A stretch of DNA of 64,000 nt from Pyrinomonadaceae bacterium (GTDB taxonomy: Bacteria > Acidobacteriota > Blastocatellia > Pyrinomonadales > Pyrinomonadaceae): positions 806,001-870,000 of the forward strand of contig DASUNM010000023.1 in NCBI GenBank assembly GCA_036277115.1, in the 5' to 3' direction. The notes below the pieces were generated by a model. The model was not told the origin of the DNA and did no database searches. It saw only the letters and a list, made by a program, of their open reading frames with translations. Positions 1-7,972 of this stretch are shown one piece after another (within the stretch, counting starts at the first letter, position 1; each line of letters starts with the position of its first letter). Made by a program: the position numbers and the translations under genes.

Positions 1-551
1 AACGCATACCAATACCCAGCAAGTGTCAGTTGCCACTGCGAGCCATCGGACGTTGCGTACCAGCTTCCTATTCCGGTGGCGATCTGCGCCCGCCATACCC
101 ATAGTCCAACTGTGTAGACCAGGATCAAAAGGCCAACTTCGACAATCCGCGAGTTGCGTGGCCGCATAGCCGCCGCGATGGCGGCGTGGAATCTCGGGAT
201 GTCTTCGCGAACGACAATCCTTCGATCTACAAACATCGTCACCACCGGCCGAAGGCGTGAATGAACGAGCAGCTCGGCAGCGATTAGAATGGGTAATGCG
301 ATCAGAAAACGAACGTGTGCTTCAATGTCGTAAAGGAAGGGAACCTTAATTGTGCCCCCAAAGGCATGCCCGCCAACGAGAGCCAACAATAACAGCGGCA
401 GCCAGGCAGCTAACGCAACCACCACGGCGCGTCGGCGCGTCCGCTCCAGTTCAGCTCCCGATAGACCTGCCCGTCGGTACAATTGGAACAGCGGACCGCC
501 GAGCACCAGGGAGAAGTCCGGAGATTCGACTAAGATTTCGGGCTTGGCCAT
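1..551 (-). CDS. Membrane protein, partial (C-terminus outside window)
   Basis: An open frame runs from an ATG at 551 to the left edge of the window, giving 183 visible residues beginning MAKPEILVESPDFSLV. A TAG lies in frame just upstream, so the start is well fixed. The visible part has a hydrophobic segment at about residues 53-68, a second one holding the motif FLIALPILIAAELLVHSRLRPVV, and a third near residues 150-165, so it is an integral membrane protein of unknown function. It starts 69 bases after the DUF4239 gene on the same strand and is probably the last visible member of the operon that begins with the formylglycine-generating enzyme. I do not recognise a named family. Confidence 0.75.
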   Translation of the reverse strand, partial: MAKPEILVESPDFSLVLGGPLFQLYRRAGLSGAELERTRRRAVVVALAAWLPLLLLALVGGHAFGGTIKVPFLYDIEAHVRFLIALPILIAAELLVHSRLRPVVTMFVDRRIVVREDIPRFHAAIAAAMRPRNSRIVEVGLLILVYTVGLWVWRAQIATGIGSWYATSDGSQWQLTLAGYWYA

Positions 552-620
552 GCGTAGCGCTTCATCTGGCTTCTAATCAGTTCTAGCCACAGTTCAGATT
601 TGTGTCCTTTTTCAACGCCT

Positions 621-1454
621 TCACGGAATACTTTTCATAAGCTGGTCGTAGACTAGCGTGTACGGATCCGCCCCAATTCCAAGATCGCCGCGAAACGGGC
701 GGTCGAGGGAAAGGATCATGAAAATCACCAGCCCGATGAAGATCGCCAGCAACAGCACCTCGAGTATGTGCAACCGCGCATCTTCGACTTTGAAAAAGAA
801 GCAAGCGCTCAAGCTGATGAAGGCACCGACGATGACTACCGCCCACATGACCTTCGGCAACCCGGTGCTCACCGCATCGAGGCGCATGCGGCGCGCCTGG
901 ATCAGGGTGTTGTAGGCGCGCAGAGTTTCGCCGTGCAAAAGCTTCTGGCCTTCGGTGGCCGGTTCGAATTTTGTCAACGCTACCTGAAAGCGGGTCATGT
1001 GTTCGATCCCACCGCCCGGAACTTTTCCTTGTTGCTGCAACGGCCAGGCTTCGTCAATTACATACCGGTTGTAATCGCGAAGTCCCTTCTGTAGTTCTGT
1101 GCGGCTCGGGTCGGGATAGCTGGTCACATCGCGGTAAAGCGCATTCAGTGCGGTGGCCTCCCCGGTAACGACCTTCTGCGTGTCGGAATAGGTTTGGAAT
1201 ACGGTCACAGCGATCAAAGCCACCGCCAGGCCATAGAACACCATCACCGACTGCAACATGGCACCGGTGAATTCCGAGTCTCCCGCATCAACGCGCAGTC
1301 TCGGAAGCACAAGACGGCGAACCAACAGCGATCCGCCCACTGCGAACAGGCACAGGGTTGCGATGATCACCGTGCCGGCGATCCAAAGCGGAATATCGAA
1401 GAGAGTCTCAAACACGGTATGTATTTTGAGAGCGCGGGCGCCCTCGCTGGCCAC
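621..1454 (-). CDS. DUF4239 (bestrophin-like) membrane protein
   Basis: The 277-residue protein has four predicted membrane helices: two near residues 25-50 and 65-90, and two near 200-225 and 230-250. A soluble loop of about 100 residues between the pairs carries the GEATALNALYRDV and YVIDEAWPLQQQG segments. This two-plus-two layout and the loop motif match the DUF4239 family, sometimes called bestrophin-like; its role is unknown. The start is uncertain: the first in-frame codon is a GTG at 1454 without a clear ribosome-binding site, and a GTG near 1415 is an alternative. It follows the preceding secreted-protein gene by only 12 bases, so the two are co-transcribed. Confidence 0.75.
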   Translation of the reverse strand: MASEGARALKIHTVFETLFDIPLWIAGTVIIATLCLFAVGGSLLVRRLVLPRLRVDAGDSEFTGAMLQSVMVFYGLAVALIAVTVFQTYSDTQKVVTGEATALNALYRDVTSYPDPSRTELQKGLRDYNRYVIDEAWPLQQQGKVPGGGIEHMTRFQVALTKFEPATEGQKLLHGETLRAYNTLIQARRMRLDAVSTGLPKVMWAVVIVGAFISLSACFFFKVEDARLHILEVLLLAIFIGLVIFMILSLDRPFRGDLGIGADPYTLVYDQLMKSIP

Positions 1455-1466
1455 GCGTGCACGCGA

Positions 1467-2195
1467 TTAATTGAGCGCGCGGTGACCGCTGTTCTCAACG
1501 ACGACCGTGATTTGTTTCGCCTTTGAATTGAGGACCGTTCGGCTTGAATAACTGGTTCCGTCAGGCAGTTGGCTAAAGCCGACCTCGAGCGTAATCGCGT
1601 CTTTTTGAGATTCGAGCCATGTCGCCACGTTGATCCCCAGGATCGTGTTCGATTGAATATTCAGGGTCGCCGAAAGCAGATCGCCTGTCTTTATGAAATC
1701 GTGGAAGCTCACGCGGAAAACCCGGTTTGGCTCGACGGGCTCGACGGCAACCTTCTTGGCGTTTTTTGAATAGGCGATCAACGCGGGATCCGGTGGCACA
1801 TATTGATGGACGAGACTGGCGGCCTGTTTCATGTAATCCGTCATCTCACCTGTCTTTTTCGCGACGATGCGACTCTTTATTCGGCCACGTCTTCTACCAG
1901 ACGACTGCTCTTGCGCCGGTGCAGCTTCGCCAATGGTCACTTTTTGGATCTGGCCGTCGGCTCCGTAATAACAGCGGTTCTGCTTCTGAGACTTCACTTC
2001 GCCTTTAAGGCTGACCGTGGTCGTCTCTATCCATTCGTATTTACGCAGGCCCGCCATGCTCTGCTGCACCGCCTGCTTTAGTGTGGCCACGCGCTGCTCT
2101 TGTTCAGACGCTTGGCCGAAGGCGACGGCGGTGATTACAAACACCGCGAGAAACAGCGCCGCCCTTGTCATGAGATTTTTTCTGTGGTTCCACAT
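1467..2195 (-). CDS. Secreted protein of unknown function
   Basis: The ATG at 2195 has a GGAG about nine bases upstream and opens with a signal peptide (MWNHRKNLMTRAALFLAVFV, cleavage likely after VAFGQA). The mature part of about 215 residues is predicted to be beta-rich: KYEWIETTTVSLKGEVKSQKQN near the N-terminus, a basic linker GRRRGRIKSRIV, and a C-terminal half that resembles periplasmic proteins binding lipids or envelope ligands. I recognise no named domain. It lies between the FGE gene (48 bases upstream) and DUF4239 (12 bases downstream) in one operon. An in-frame TTG at 2210 is a less likely start. Confidence 0.7.
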   Translation of the reverse strand: MWNHRKNLMTRAALFLAVFVITAVAFGQASEQEQRVATLKQAVQQSMAGLRKYEWIETTTVSLKGEVKSQKQNRCYYGADGQIQKVTIGEAAPAQEQSSGRRRGRIKSRIVAKKTGEMTDYMKQAASLVHQYVPPDPALIAYSKNAKKVAVEPVEPNRVFRVSFHDFIKTGDLLSATLNIQSNTILGINVATWLESQKDAITLEVGFSQLPDGTSYSSRTVLNSKAKQITVVVENSGHRALN

Positions 2196-2243
2196 GTTCC
2201 TGATCTCCAAATCGATCGCTTTTTTTGCGTTAGGTTCGGTCTT

Positions 2244-3449
2244 CTAACCTTGCTTCGGCGCATCCTTCACGCAACGGAAGCCAAGATGATTGCTGGCCGA
2301 GCGCACTTCGCCTTTGCCCCGCGTGCCCACCATATAGCGAGTGCAATACTCGTCTGTGCAAAGGAACGAACCGCCGCGGTGCACCCGCTTAGGCACATTT
2401 GGTTCGCTGGGGTCATGGCTGCTGGATGGGCCCTGAGGGTTGCGCGCGACACCGCCTTGTTGGGCCAGAGTTGAATAGTAGTCGGCGCGATACCAATCGC
2501 TGGTCCACTCCCATACGTTCCCGCCCACATCAAATAATCCGTAACCGTTGGCCTGAAACCGCGCGACCGGGGCAATGCCCTTAAAACCATCCTCGCCTTT
2601 GTCGGCGCCCTTCACCGGAAACTTGCCCTGATAAATGTTTGCCGGCCATTTGCCATTTGGCTTTAAGTCATCTCCCCAGGCATAGGTCTTTCCGCTGAGT
2701 CCACCGCGTGCGGCAAACTCAAATTCAGCTTCTGTGGGCAAACGCTTCCCGGCCCACTTCGCGTAGGCCTCTGCATCTTCATAAGCGATGTGTACGACCG
2801 GAGATTTCTCGCGGCCTTTCAGATCGCTTTGTGGCCCATCCGGATGGCGCCAGTTAGCACCCGCGACATAGCTCCACCACTGGTAATGATCATGGAGTGA
2901 AACAACCGGCCGCGGCGCAGGCGAAAAGACAACCGAGCCGGCCACCAGGTTTTCCTCGGGCGCATCGGGAAACTCTTCGCGGGTGGGCTTGCGCTCCGCC
3001 ACGGTCACGTAGCCAGTCGCTTTCGTGAACCGTTCAAACTCTTCATTGGTAACTTCGGTTTCGTCCATGAAAAACGCATCGACCGAAACACGATGAATCG
3101 GCCGCGCGTCATTCATCGGCTCGTCACCCCCGCAGTACATTTCCGTCGCGACCGGGTCAAGCGAGCCCATCGAGAACTCACCGCCGGGGATGTAGACCAT
3201 TCCTTCCGGTGGCGCGCTGGGCGCCGAAACCGGATTCGTGATCGTTGCGGCAAAATTGGGTTGGGCGTTGGGAGTGACTGCACGGCTCTTTGTGGCTGAG
3301 CTCACACCAACCTTCTGTGCCGGCGAGCGGAGCAGCAGCCATGCCAGTAAGGCAACGACTGCCAGTGCGATGGCAAGGAGGAGCACCGTTCGACCGTTCA
3401 TCGCGCGCTTATTTCCTTGAAATCTTATCGCCCTTGTCATGGTTGTCAT
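2244..3449 (-). CDS. Formylglycine-generating enzyme (sulfatase-activating), membrane-anchored
   Basis: FGE oxidises a cysteine in type I sulfatases to C-alpha-formylglycine, the catalytic residue. The 401-residue protein has an N-terminal membrane anchor (about residues 20-40), a low-complexity linker, then the FGE-sulfatase fold starting at YIPGGEFSMGS. The C-terminal segment RGGSFLCTDEYCTRYMVGTR places two cysteines (C364 and C369) exactly as in the copper-binding catalytic pair of true FGEs, followed by the family signature SASNHLGFRC. Many FGE-fold proteins lack these cysteines, so this one is probably active. It leads a minus-strand operon, has a palindrome-bearing promoter at 3552-3596, and an arylsulfatase with the substrate motif lies one transcription unit upstream (4387-6840). 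Confidence 0.92.
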   Translation of the reverse strand: MTTMTRAIRFQGNKRAMNGRTVLLLAIALAVVALLAWLLLRSPAQKVGVSSATKSRAVTPNAQPNFAATITNPVSAPSAPPEGMVYIPGGEFSMGSLDPVATEMYCGGDEPMNDARPIHRVSVDAFFMDETEVTNEEFERFTKATGYVTVAERKPTREEFPDAPEENLVAGSVVFSPAPRPVVSLHDHYQWWSYVAGANWRHPDGPQSDLKGREKSPVVHIAYEDAEAYAKWAGKRLPTEAEFEFAARGGLSGKTYAWGDDLKPNGKWPANIYQGKFPVKGADKGEDGFKGIAPVARFQANGYGLFDVGGNVWEWTSDWYRADYYSTLAQQGGVARNPQGPSSSHDPSEPNVPKRVHRGGSFLCTDEYCTRYMVGTRGKGEVRSASNHLGFRCVKDAPKQG

Positions 3450-3551
3450 GTCAGCCTCTCGTTTTCTGAAAGTAAGCCGTGGTTAGAGAAGGTCCGAACG
3501 GGCGTGACTGCCCAACTCATCGCTACCGCCCTTAGCGTGAACCAGGTTAGG

Positions 3552-3596
3552 AGTGTATCGGCGGCGGAATTGGACAGTAACTGTCAGTTTTGACAG
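3552..3596 (-). promoter_or_regulatory. Palindrome-type promoter of the FGE operon
   Basis: On the minus strand the 16-bp palindrome CTGTCAAAACTGACAG (3581-3596) is followed, after exactly 21 bases, by GATACACT (3552-3559), a plausible -10 box. The same arrangement recurs at 4206-4250 and 10820-10864 with identical spacing and at 12331-12376 with one extra base. No good -35 sits 17 bases before the -10, so the palindrome probably binds an activator next to a weak -35. Confidence 0.65.
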
Positions 3597-3640
3597 GCGC
3601 GAGAGGGAAGATAGCTGAAAGGCCTCGGTGCGTTTCTTGG

Positions 3641-3709
3641 TGAATCTTTGTGCCTCTATGGTGAGTGTTCCCCCGGTAAACCCACCACTGAGACACAGAG
3701 AATCACAAA
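3641..3709. repeat. Inverted 7-mer-type repeat
   Basis: The left arm (3641-3663, containing TTTGTGCCTCTATGGTG) and the right arm (3682-3709, containing CACAGAGAATCACAAA) are imperfect reverse complements made of short CA/GT words. The site lies between the FGE promoter and the end of the next minus-strand gene and belongs to the family of 7-base-period repeats found throughout this window. No ORF is visible here. A role as terminator or mRNA-stabilising hairpin is possible but unproven. Confidence 0.6.
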
Positions 3710-3756
3710 GGTGGCACAGAGGAAATCGAACCGGTTATTACTGACCGATGATAACT

Positions 3757-4149
3757 TCAGAGGCTGGATAATTTTCGGCGCGTAAACCAGATATTCGAAG
3801 CGCACCATATGCCGAGACCAAGATGTAAAAGGATCGCCGGCCAGAGCAATGCACTGCGCTGCTCCAAACGAGTGCCGGCATACACGAGCACCAGCGCGGC
3901 GGCAAAGTTATAAAACAGCATCGCCTGGACCACTCCACTGGCGGGGCTCCCCCGTTCGCCGTTTCTTGCTTGCCAACAGGCAATGGCAAGCGAAAGAAGC
4001 GCCGCACCGGCAATCCGCGCTGCGACCAAACCGGGATCTGTCTCCAGCGGCGCGCCGAGTAACACCGACGTCGCGAGGCCAGGCATGAGAAGCAAGGTGA
4101 GGCCGGCACCCGCTTCTACCACTGCCGCGATCATGAGTAGAAGTTTCAT
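3757..4149 (-). CDS. Small four-helix membrane protein
   Basis: This 130-residue protein is almost entirely hydrophobic, with four predicted helices (about residues 2-25, 40-60, 70-92 and 98-118) and a short basic tail. It resembles generic DoxX-like or SdpI-like small membrane proteins in size, but I see no diagnostic motif and leave the function open. It has its own promoter of the regulon type at 4206-4250, and the arylsulfatase terminator separates it from the sulfatase. A longer alternative frame on the same strand here is only a shadow. Confidence 0.7.
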   Translation of the reverse strand: MKLLLMIAAVVEAGAGLTLLLMPGLATSVLLGAPLETDPGLVAARIAGAALLSLAIACWQARNGERGSPASGVVQAMLFYNFAAALVLVYAGTRLEQRSALLWPAILLHLGLGIWCASNIWFTRRKLSSL

Positions 4150-4205
4150 GGAGATCTAAGTGGGATCGACTCGCCGTTCCCCCTCCTCGCGTAAACCATG
4201 ACCGA

Positions 4206-4250
4206 AGAGTATCTGCGAGTGAATTGGCCGGTAACTGTCAGTTGTGACAG
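4206..4250 (-). promoter_or_regulatory. Palindrome-type promoter of the small membrane protein
   Basis: On the minus strand CTGTCACAACTGACAG (4235-4250) is followed after 21 bases by GATACTCT (4206-4213). Palindrome, spacing and -10-like box match the FGE and 10780 promoters. The start codon at 4149 lies about 57 bases downstream. Confidence 0.65.
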
Positions 4251-4308
4251 GGGCTGGTCACAATTAGACGTAAACATTCAACGAGCTACGGAGCAGCTGG
4301 TCCCGCCC

Positions 4309-4349
4309 AAAAAAAGAATCGGCTGTAACCATCAAGGGTCACAGCCGAT
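4309..4349 (-). terminator. Rho-independent terminator of the arylsulfatase gene
   Basis: On the minus strand a 13-bp stem (ATCGGCTGTGACC, 4337-4349, pairing with 4318-4330 apart from one G-T) with a 6-base loop is followed after TC by seven T residues. It lies 38 bases beyond the arylsulfatase stop codon. Confidence 0.85.
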
Positions 4350-4386
4350 CCAAAGCGCACGGACGACCAGTCACGCACACTTTTAA

Positions 4387-6840
4387 CTAATTGGCCCCGG
4401 CCATTCGGATGGCAGTTTGACGACGAGCTTTCTCCGCTTCCGCAGCATCGGCCGCCGCCGGTTTCAACTCGACGGTTACCTTGTGGATCTTGCCGGTGAA
4501 CTTGAAGGGTATCTCGTAGGCCTTCGTAACCGCGGTACCTTCATCCAGGCCGACGTCGGTCCCTTCGTCCGCCGAAAACATATTCGCCTGGGTATTGTCG
4601 ATGCGTCCCGAGGCAACCTCTTGCCCATTGACAAAGATCTTGCCTACACCACCTTTACCACGCCCGCCGCCGTCATACGCAAACTCGAAACGGATCGTTA
4701 CCTTTCCGGCAGGCAAGGCCTGGGTCGAAGAAACCGTGTACTCATGCAGCCCGAGGTAGTTATAGGTATATGACGGCTTGCCGTCCTTTACGTACAGACT
4801 CCACCCGCCAAAGCGCCCGGCCTGGGCCAGTATCGCTCCGTTGACGGCAGCGCCGCCGGGGCTCTCAACCTCAGCCGTGATGTTGTGCGACATATTCTTA
4901 GCGTTGATAAAGACGTTCTCCGACATTCCGTGCATGCCTTCGTACACGGTCAGACTTTGGCGGCCGTTCATTAGATCCGGCCGTCCTGCGACATTGGGGA
5001 TCAGTCGTTCAATTCCCCGATCGTCTATGGGGAGCACGCGGTTCTTCTCGGCTTCTACCAGGAAGGCCGCCTGCATCTCCTTCAATTTCGCCGGGTTTTG
5101 CTTGGCAAGATCATTCGCCAAGCTGAAATCATTTCGCATGTCATAAAGTTCCCAGATATCGTCTTTCATGGGACGGCGAGGAGTACCTTCCCACGGAGCC
5201 CGATGGATGGTTGCTGCATACCAACCGTCCTTATAAATGGCCCGGTTCCCAAATATCTCAAAGTACTGCGTCTTGTGCCGGTCGGGCGACTTAGCATTAT
5301 CAAAGCTGTACATCATGCTTACGCCGTCCATCGGGATCTGCACGGTGCCATTGACGCTCTTCGGTTCGGGCAGTCTTGCTGCTTCGAGGATCGTCGGGGC
5401 GACATCGATAACGTGGTGCCACTGCGTGCGGACCTCATTCTTTGCCTTGATGCCCTTGGGCCAGTGAACGATCATGCCGTTTCGCGTGCCACCGTAGTTC
5501 GACGCAACCTGTTTAGTCCATTGGAACGGGGTGTTACCTGCTACGGCCCAACCAGCGGCCATGTGCGGGTAGGTGGTGGGATCGCCCCAAGTATCGATAT
5601 TCTTGAGCATGTCGGGCACGGTCTCAGGTACTCCATTAAAATAAGTCATTTCGTTATAGAGGCCGTTCATGCCGCCCTCGGCACTCGTCCCGTTGTCACC
5701 GAGGATGTAAAAGATAAGCGTGTTATCGAGCTGACCTGTAGCGCCGATCGCGTCAACCAGACGACCGACCTCGCTGTCTATATGCTCACCAAAGGCCGCA
5801 AAGACCTCCATCTGGCGTGCGAACAATTTCTTTTCGTCAGCTGAAAGCGTGTCCCAATCCTTGATAGCCGGGGGTTTTGGAGCAAGCTTTGTTCCTGCCG
5901 GCACCACGCCGAGCTTGATCTGGCGTGCGAGCGTTTCCTCGCGCAGTTTGTCCCAACCGCCGTCAAACTTACCCTTGTACTTTTCGATCCATTCCTTCGG
6001 TACATGGTGCGGTGCGTGGGTGGCACCCGGAGCGTAGTACATATAAAACGGCTTGTCGGGTGTCAGCGATTTTATGCCCTGCATCCACTCGATCGCTTTA
6101 TTGGTCATGTCGGTTGAGAAGTGGTAATCAGTTTCCTTCGAGATCTCTACCGGTGTCATTCCATCGTAAATGAATGGCGCCCATTGATTCGTCTCACCAC
6201 CCATGAAGCCGTAAAACTTGTCAAAGCCGGCTCGGGTGGGCCAGCGGTCCGTCGGGCCGGAGGGGCTGACTTCCCAAGCCGCGGTTTCGTGGTTTTTTCC
6301 AAATTGCGCCGTGCTGTAGCCATTAAGCCTGACCATCTCTGCCAGGTAAGCCACGTCATCCGGCCGGCTGCCGGTGTTTCCCGGAAACGCGGTCGCGGTT
6401 TCGGCGATCGCACCGAAGTTGACCACATGATGGTTTCGTCCCGACATCAGCGCCGCACGAGTCGGAGAGCAAAGTGCCGTGGTATGAAACTGGTTATATT
6501 TAAGGCCGGTTGCCGCCAGCCGCGTCGCGGTCGGCATGCGGACCGGTCCCCCAAAAGCGTCTGACATTCCGAATCCCATGTCGTCGATCAGTACGATGAG
6601 CACATTCGGCGCACCGTCAGGCGCCTTAACCTGAAACCTTGCCGGCGTCTGAGCTTCGCGTACGTCCTGCGTCGTCAGCTTTGGGATCATGGGGTGCGGA
6701 ATCGGAAGTATGGTGCGGTCAGTCGGGTAAAGGACCTTCGCTGGTTGAGGCTGCTGCGCCGAGACAGGAACGACTGCCAACGGAGCTGCCAGAAGCGCGA
6801 CTGCAAGCAGTTGAGTTACGAAAGCTCTAAATCTATCCAT
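4387..6840 (-). CDS. Secreted type I arylsulfatase
   Basis: This enzyme hydrolyses sulfate esters in the periplasm or outside the cell. The 817-residue protein has a signal peptide ending near VSAQQ (residue 30), the metal-binding start LIVLIDDMGFGMSDA (D86, D87) and the sulfatase signature LCSPTRAALMSGR, whose C124 in the CxPxR context is the formylglycine site. The second signature GTRNGMIVHWPKGIK, the YYAPGATHAPHH metal/substrate loop and LGDNGTSAEGG follow. Residues from about 620 form an extra C-terminal beta-domain, typical of the large AtsA-like enzymes of about 780-820 residues. The start has a strong GAGGAG before it. The FGE at 2244-3449 is its likely maturase, and the two share the palindromic operator type. 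Confidence 0.93.
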   Translation of the reverse strand: MDRFRAFVTQLLAVALLAAPLAVVPVSAQQPQPAKVLYPTDRTILPIPHPMIPKLTTQDVREAQTPARFQVKAPDGAPNVLIVLIDDMGFGMSDAFGGPVRMPTATRLAATGLKYNQFHTTALCSPTRAALMSGRNHHVVNFGAIAETATAFPGNTGSRPDDVAYLAEMVRLNGYSTAQFGKNHETAAWEVSPSGPTDRWPTRAGFDKFYGFMGGETNQWAPFIYDGMTPVEISKETDYHFSTDMTNKAIEWMQGIKSLTPDKPFYMYYAPGATHAPHHVPKEWIEKYKGKFDGGWDKLREETLARQIKLGVVPAGTKLAPKPPAIKDWDTLSADEKKLFARQMEVFAAFGEHIDSEVGRLVDAIGATGQLDNTLIFYILGDNGTSAEGGMNGLYNEMTYFNGVPETVPDMLKNIDTWGDPTTYPHMAAGWAVAGNTPFQWTKQVASNYGGTRNGMIVHWPKGIKAKNEVRTQWHHVIDVAPTILEAARLPEPKSVNGTVQIPMDGVSMMYSFDNAKSPDRHKTQYFEIFGNRAIYKDGWYAATIHRAPWEGTPRRPMKDDIWELYDMRNDFSLANDLAKQNPAKLKEMQAAFLVEAEKNRVLPIDDRGIERLIPNVAGRPDLMNGRQSLTVYEGMHGMSENVFINAKNMSHNITAEVESPGGAAVNGAILAQAGRFGGWSLYVKDGKPSYTYNYLGLHEYTVSSTQALPAGKVTIRFEFAYDGGGRGKGGVGKIFVNGQEVASGRIDNTQANMFSADEGTDVGLDEGTAVTKAYEIPFKFTGKIHKVTVELKPAAADAAEAEKARRQTAIRMAGAN

Positions 6841-6933
6841 GATTTTTCTCCTCGTGATTCCGCGATCGCATTCGCGGCACTGGTCCGATGATTAAGCGTT
6901 TTACATTCTTGGCGGAAAACCACCTCTGGTGAA

Positions 6934-6949
6934 CTGTCAAAACTGACAG
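6934..6949 (-). promoter_or_regulatory. Operator palindrome upstream of the arylsulfatase
   Basis: CTGTCAAAACTGACAG lies 94 bases upstream of the arylsulfatase start. It is a perfect 6-4-6 inverted repeat identical to the core at 3581-3596. The downstream -10-like box is less obvious than at the other sites (an AATGTAAA stretch at about the right distance on the minus strand). Confidence 0.6.
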
Positions 6950-6983
6950 CTCGCTTGTTCTCAAACGGCGTCTCGTTAACCGA

Positions 6984-7946
6984 CTAGTCACGAACTAACT
7001 TCCAGGTTGAATCCGGATTGTATTCAGTCATCGAGCCGGCAATCTCCGCGGTTCGCGCGCCGAGATCCTTTTCATAGACGCGGCCCTCCTGATTCACGAC
7101 AAAAGTCATCACGCCCGAATTACCCCACATGGCCGGATAAGCAACGAGGGCAAACCCGCCAATCATGTTGCCGTTGATGATGTAGTTGTAGGCGCCACCG
7201 GGCGCGCTCGGTCCCTGGCGCGTAAGAATCTTGAAGTGGTAACCGTGAAACGGAGCGGCAGTTTGCGTTCCCGATCCTTTTTTGCGGGTGTAGCCTTCGT
7301 TCGCCGCCAGCGCTACGAGCGGACCCAGAGGACTCGGTTCTTCATCACCAACAACTTCCCAGTACAGGCCATCCTTTTTGCCGGCCGAGCTGAGTAGCTT
7401 CACTGCGTACTCCGACACCTGGTCCCCATCCCAATCGCCATTGCCGAAATAATCGTCCTGGGCCAAGACATACGCGCGGCAGACAAGCGAGGCATCGATT
7501 TCATTGCCACCGATGCGGCGGTTGTGAACTTCCTCCACGCCGTTCTCAATGTCGAAACGCCACTGATTGCCGGCCTTGATGATGGGTATGGGAAACGGCC
7601 ACTTGTCATTGCCGACTATCAGCGTGACTTTCTGATCACTTTCCTTTTCGAGCTTCGTGCCTTCAGAGATAAAGGCGGACAAGTCTGAAAGATCATTAGC
7701 GTCTGAGACCGGGTCACCGGAGAGGAGCTCCTTGATTCGTGGGCCAAAGATCCGCGCCAGCGAGGCCCGGTCCCTGGCCTGGGAAGCAGCCACCAGCGCT
7801 CGAGTAGCTTCTTCGGGACTCGAGAAGAGTTGCTGTTGAGCCTGCGCCGATGCGACGACCGCCGCGCTGAGGGTTAAGACAATCAATGCAACCAGGTGCA
7901 AGCTGCGCCCGGCGAAATAATGTTTGTTACTGCTGCGGGTTTTCAT
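6984..7946 (-). CDS. DUF2950 secreted protein
   Basis: The 320-residue protein has a signal peptide (hydrophobic core LVALIVLTLSAAVVASAQA) followed by the DUF2950 domain over nearly its whole length. Family landmarks are RWRFDIENGVEEVHNRRIGGNE, a central YGDGDWDGD-like acidic segment, YHFKILTRQGP and the C-terminal FVVNQEGRVYEKDLG...TAEIAGSMTEYNPD. The function of DUF2950 is not known; it is often encoded next to DUF3300, as here, 26 bases downstream. Both probably belong to the transcription unit that starts at the promoter near 10820. Confidence 0.88.
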   Translation of the reverse strand: MKTRSSNKHYFAGRSLHLVALIVLTLSAAVVASAQAQQQLFSSPEEATRALVAASQARDRASLARIFGPRIKELLSGDPVSDANDLSDLSAFISEGTKLEKESDQKVTLIVGNDKWPFPIPIIKAGNQWRFDIENGVEEVHNRRIGGNEIDASLVCRAYVLAQDDYFGNGDWDGDQVSEYAVKLLSSAGKKDGLYWEVVGDEEPSPLGPLVALAANEGYTRKKGSGTQTAAPFHGYHFKILTRQGPSAPGGAYNYIINGNMIGGFALVAYPAMWGNSGVMTFVVNQEGRVYEKDLGARTAEIAGSMTEYNPDSTWKLVRD

Positions 7947-7972
7947 GATTAGTTCTCTTTCGTACTGATAAA

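Noticed and set aside
5098-5844. 248-codon plus-strand frame inside the arylsulfatase
   Set aside because: The opposite strand encodes the complete sulfatase with all catalytic motifs, so this is a shadow frame.
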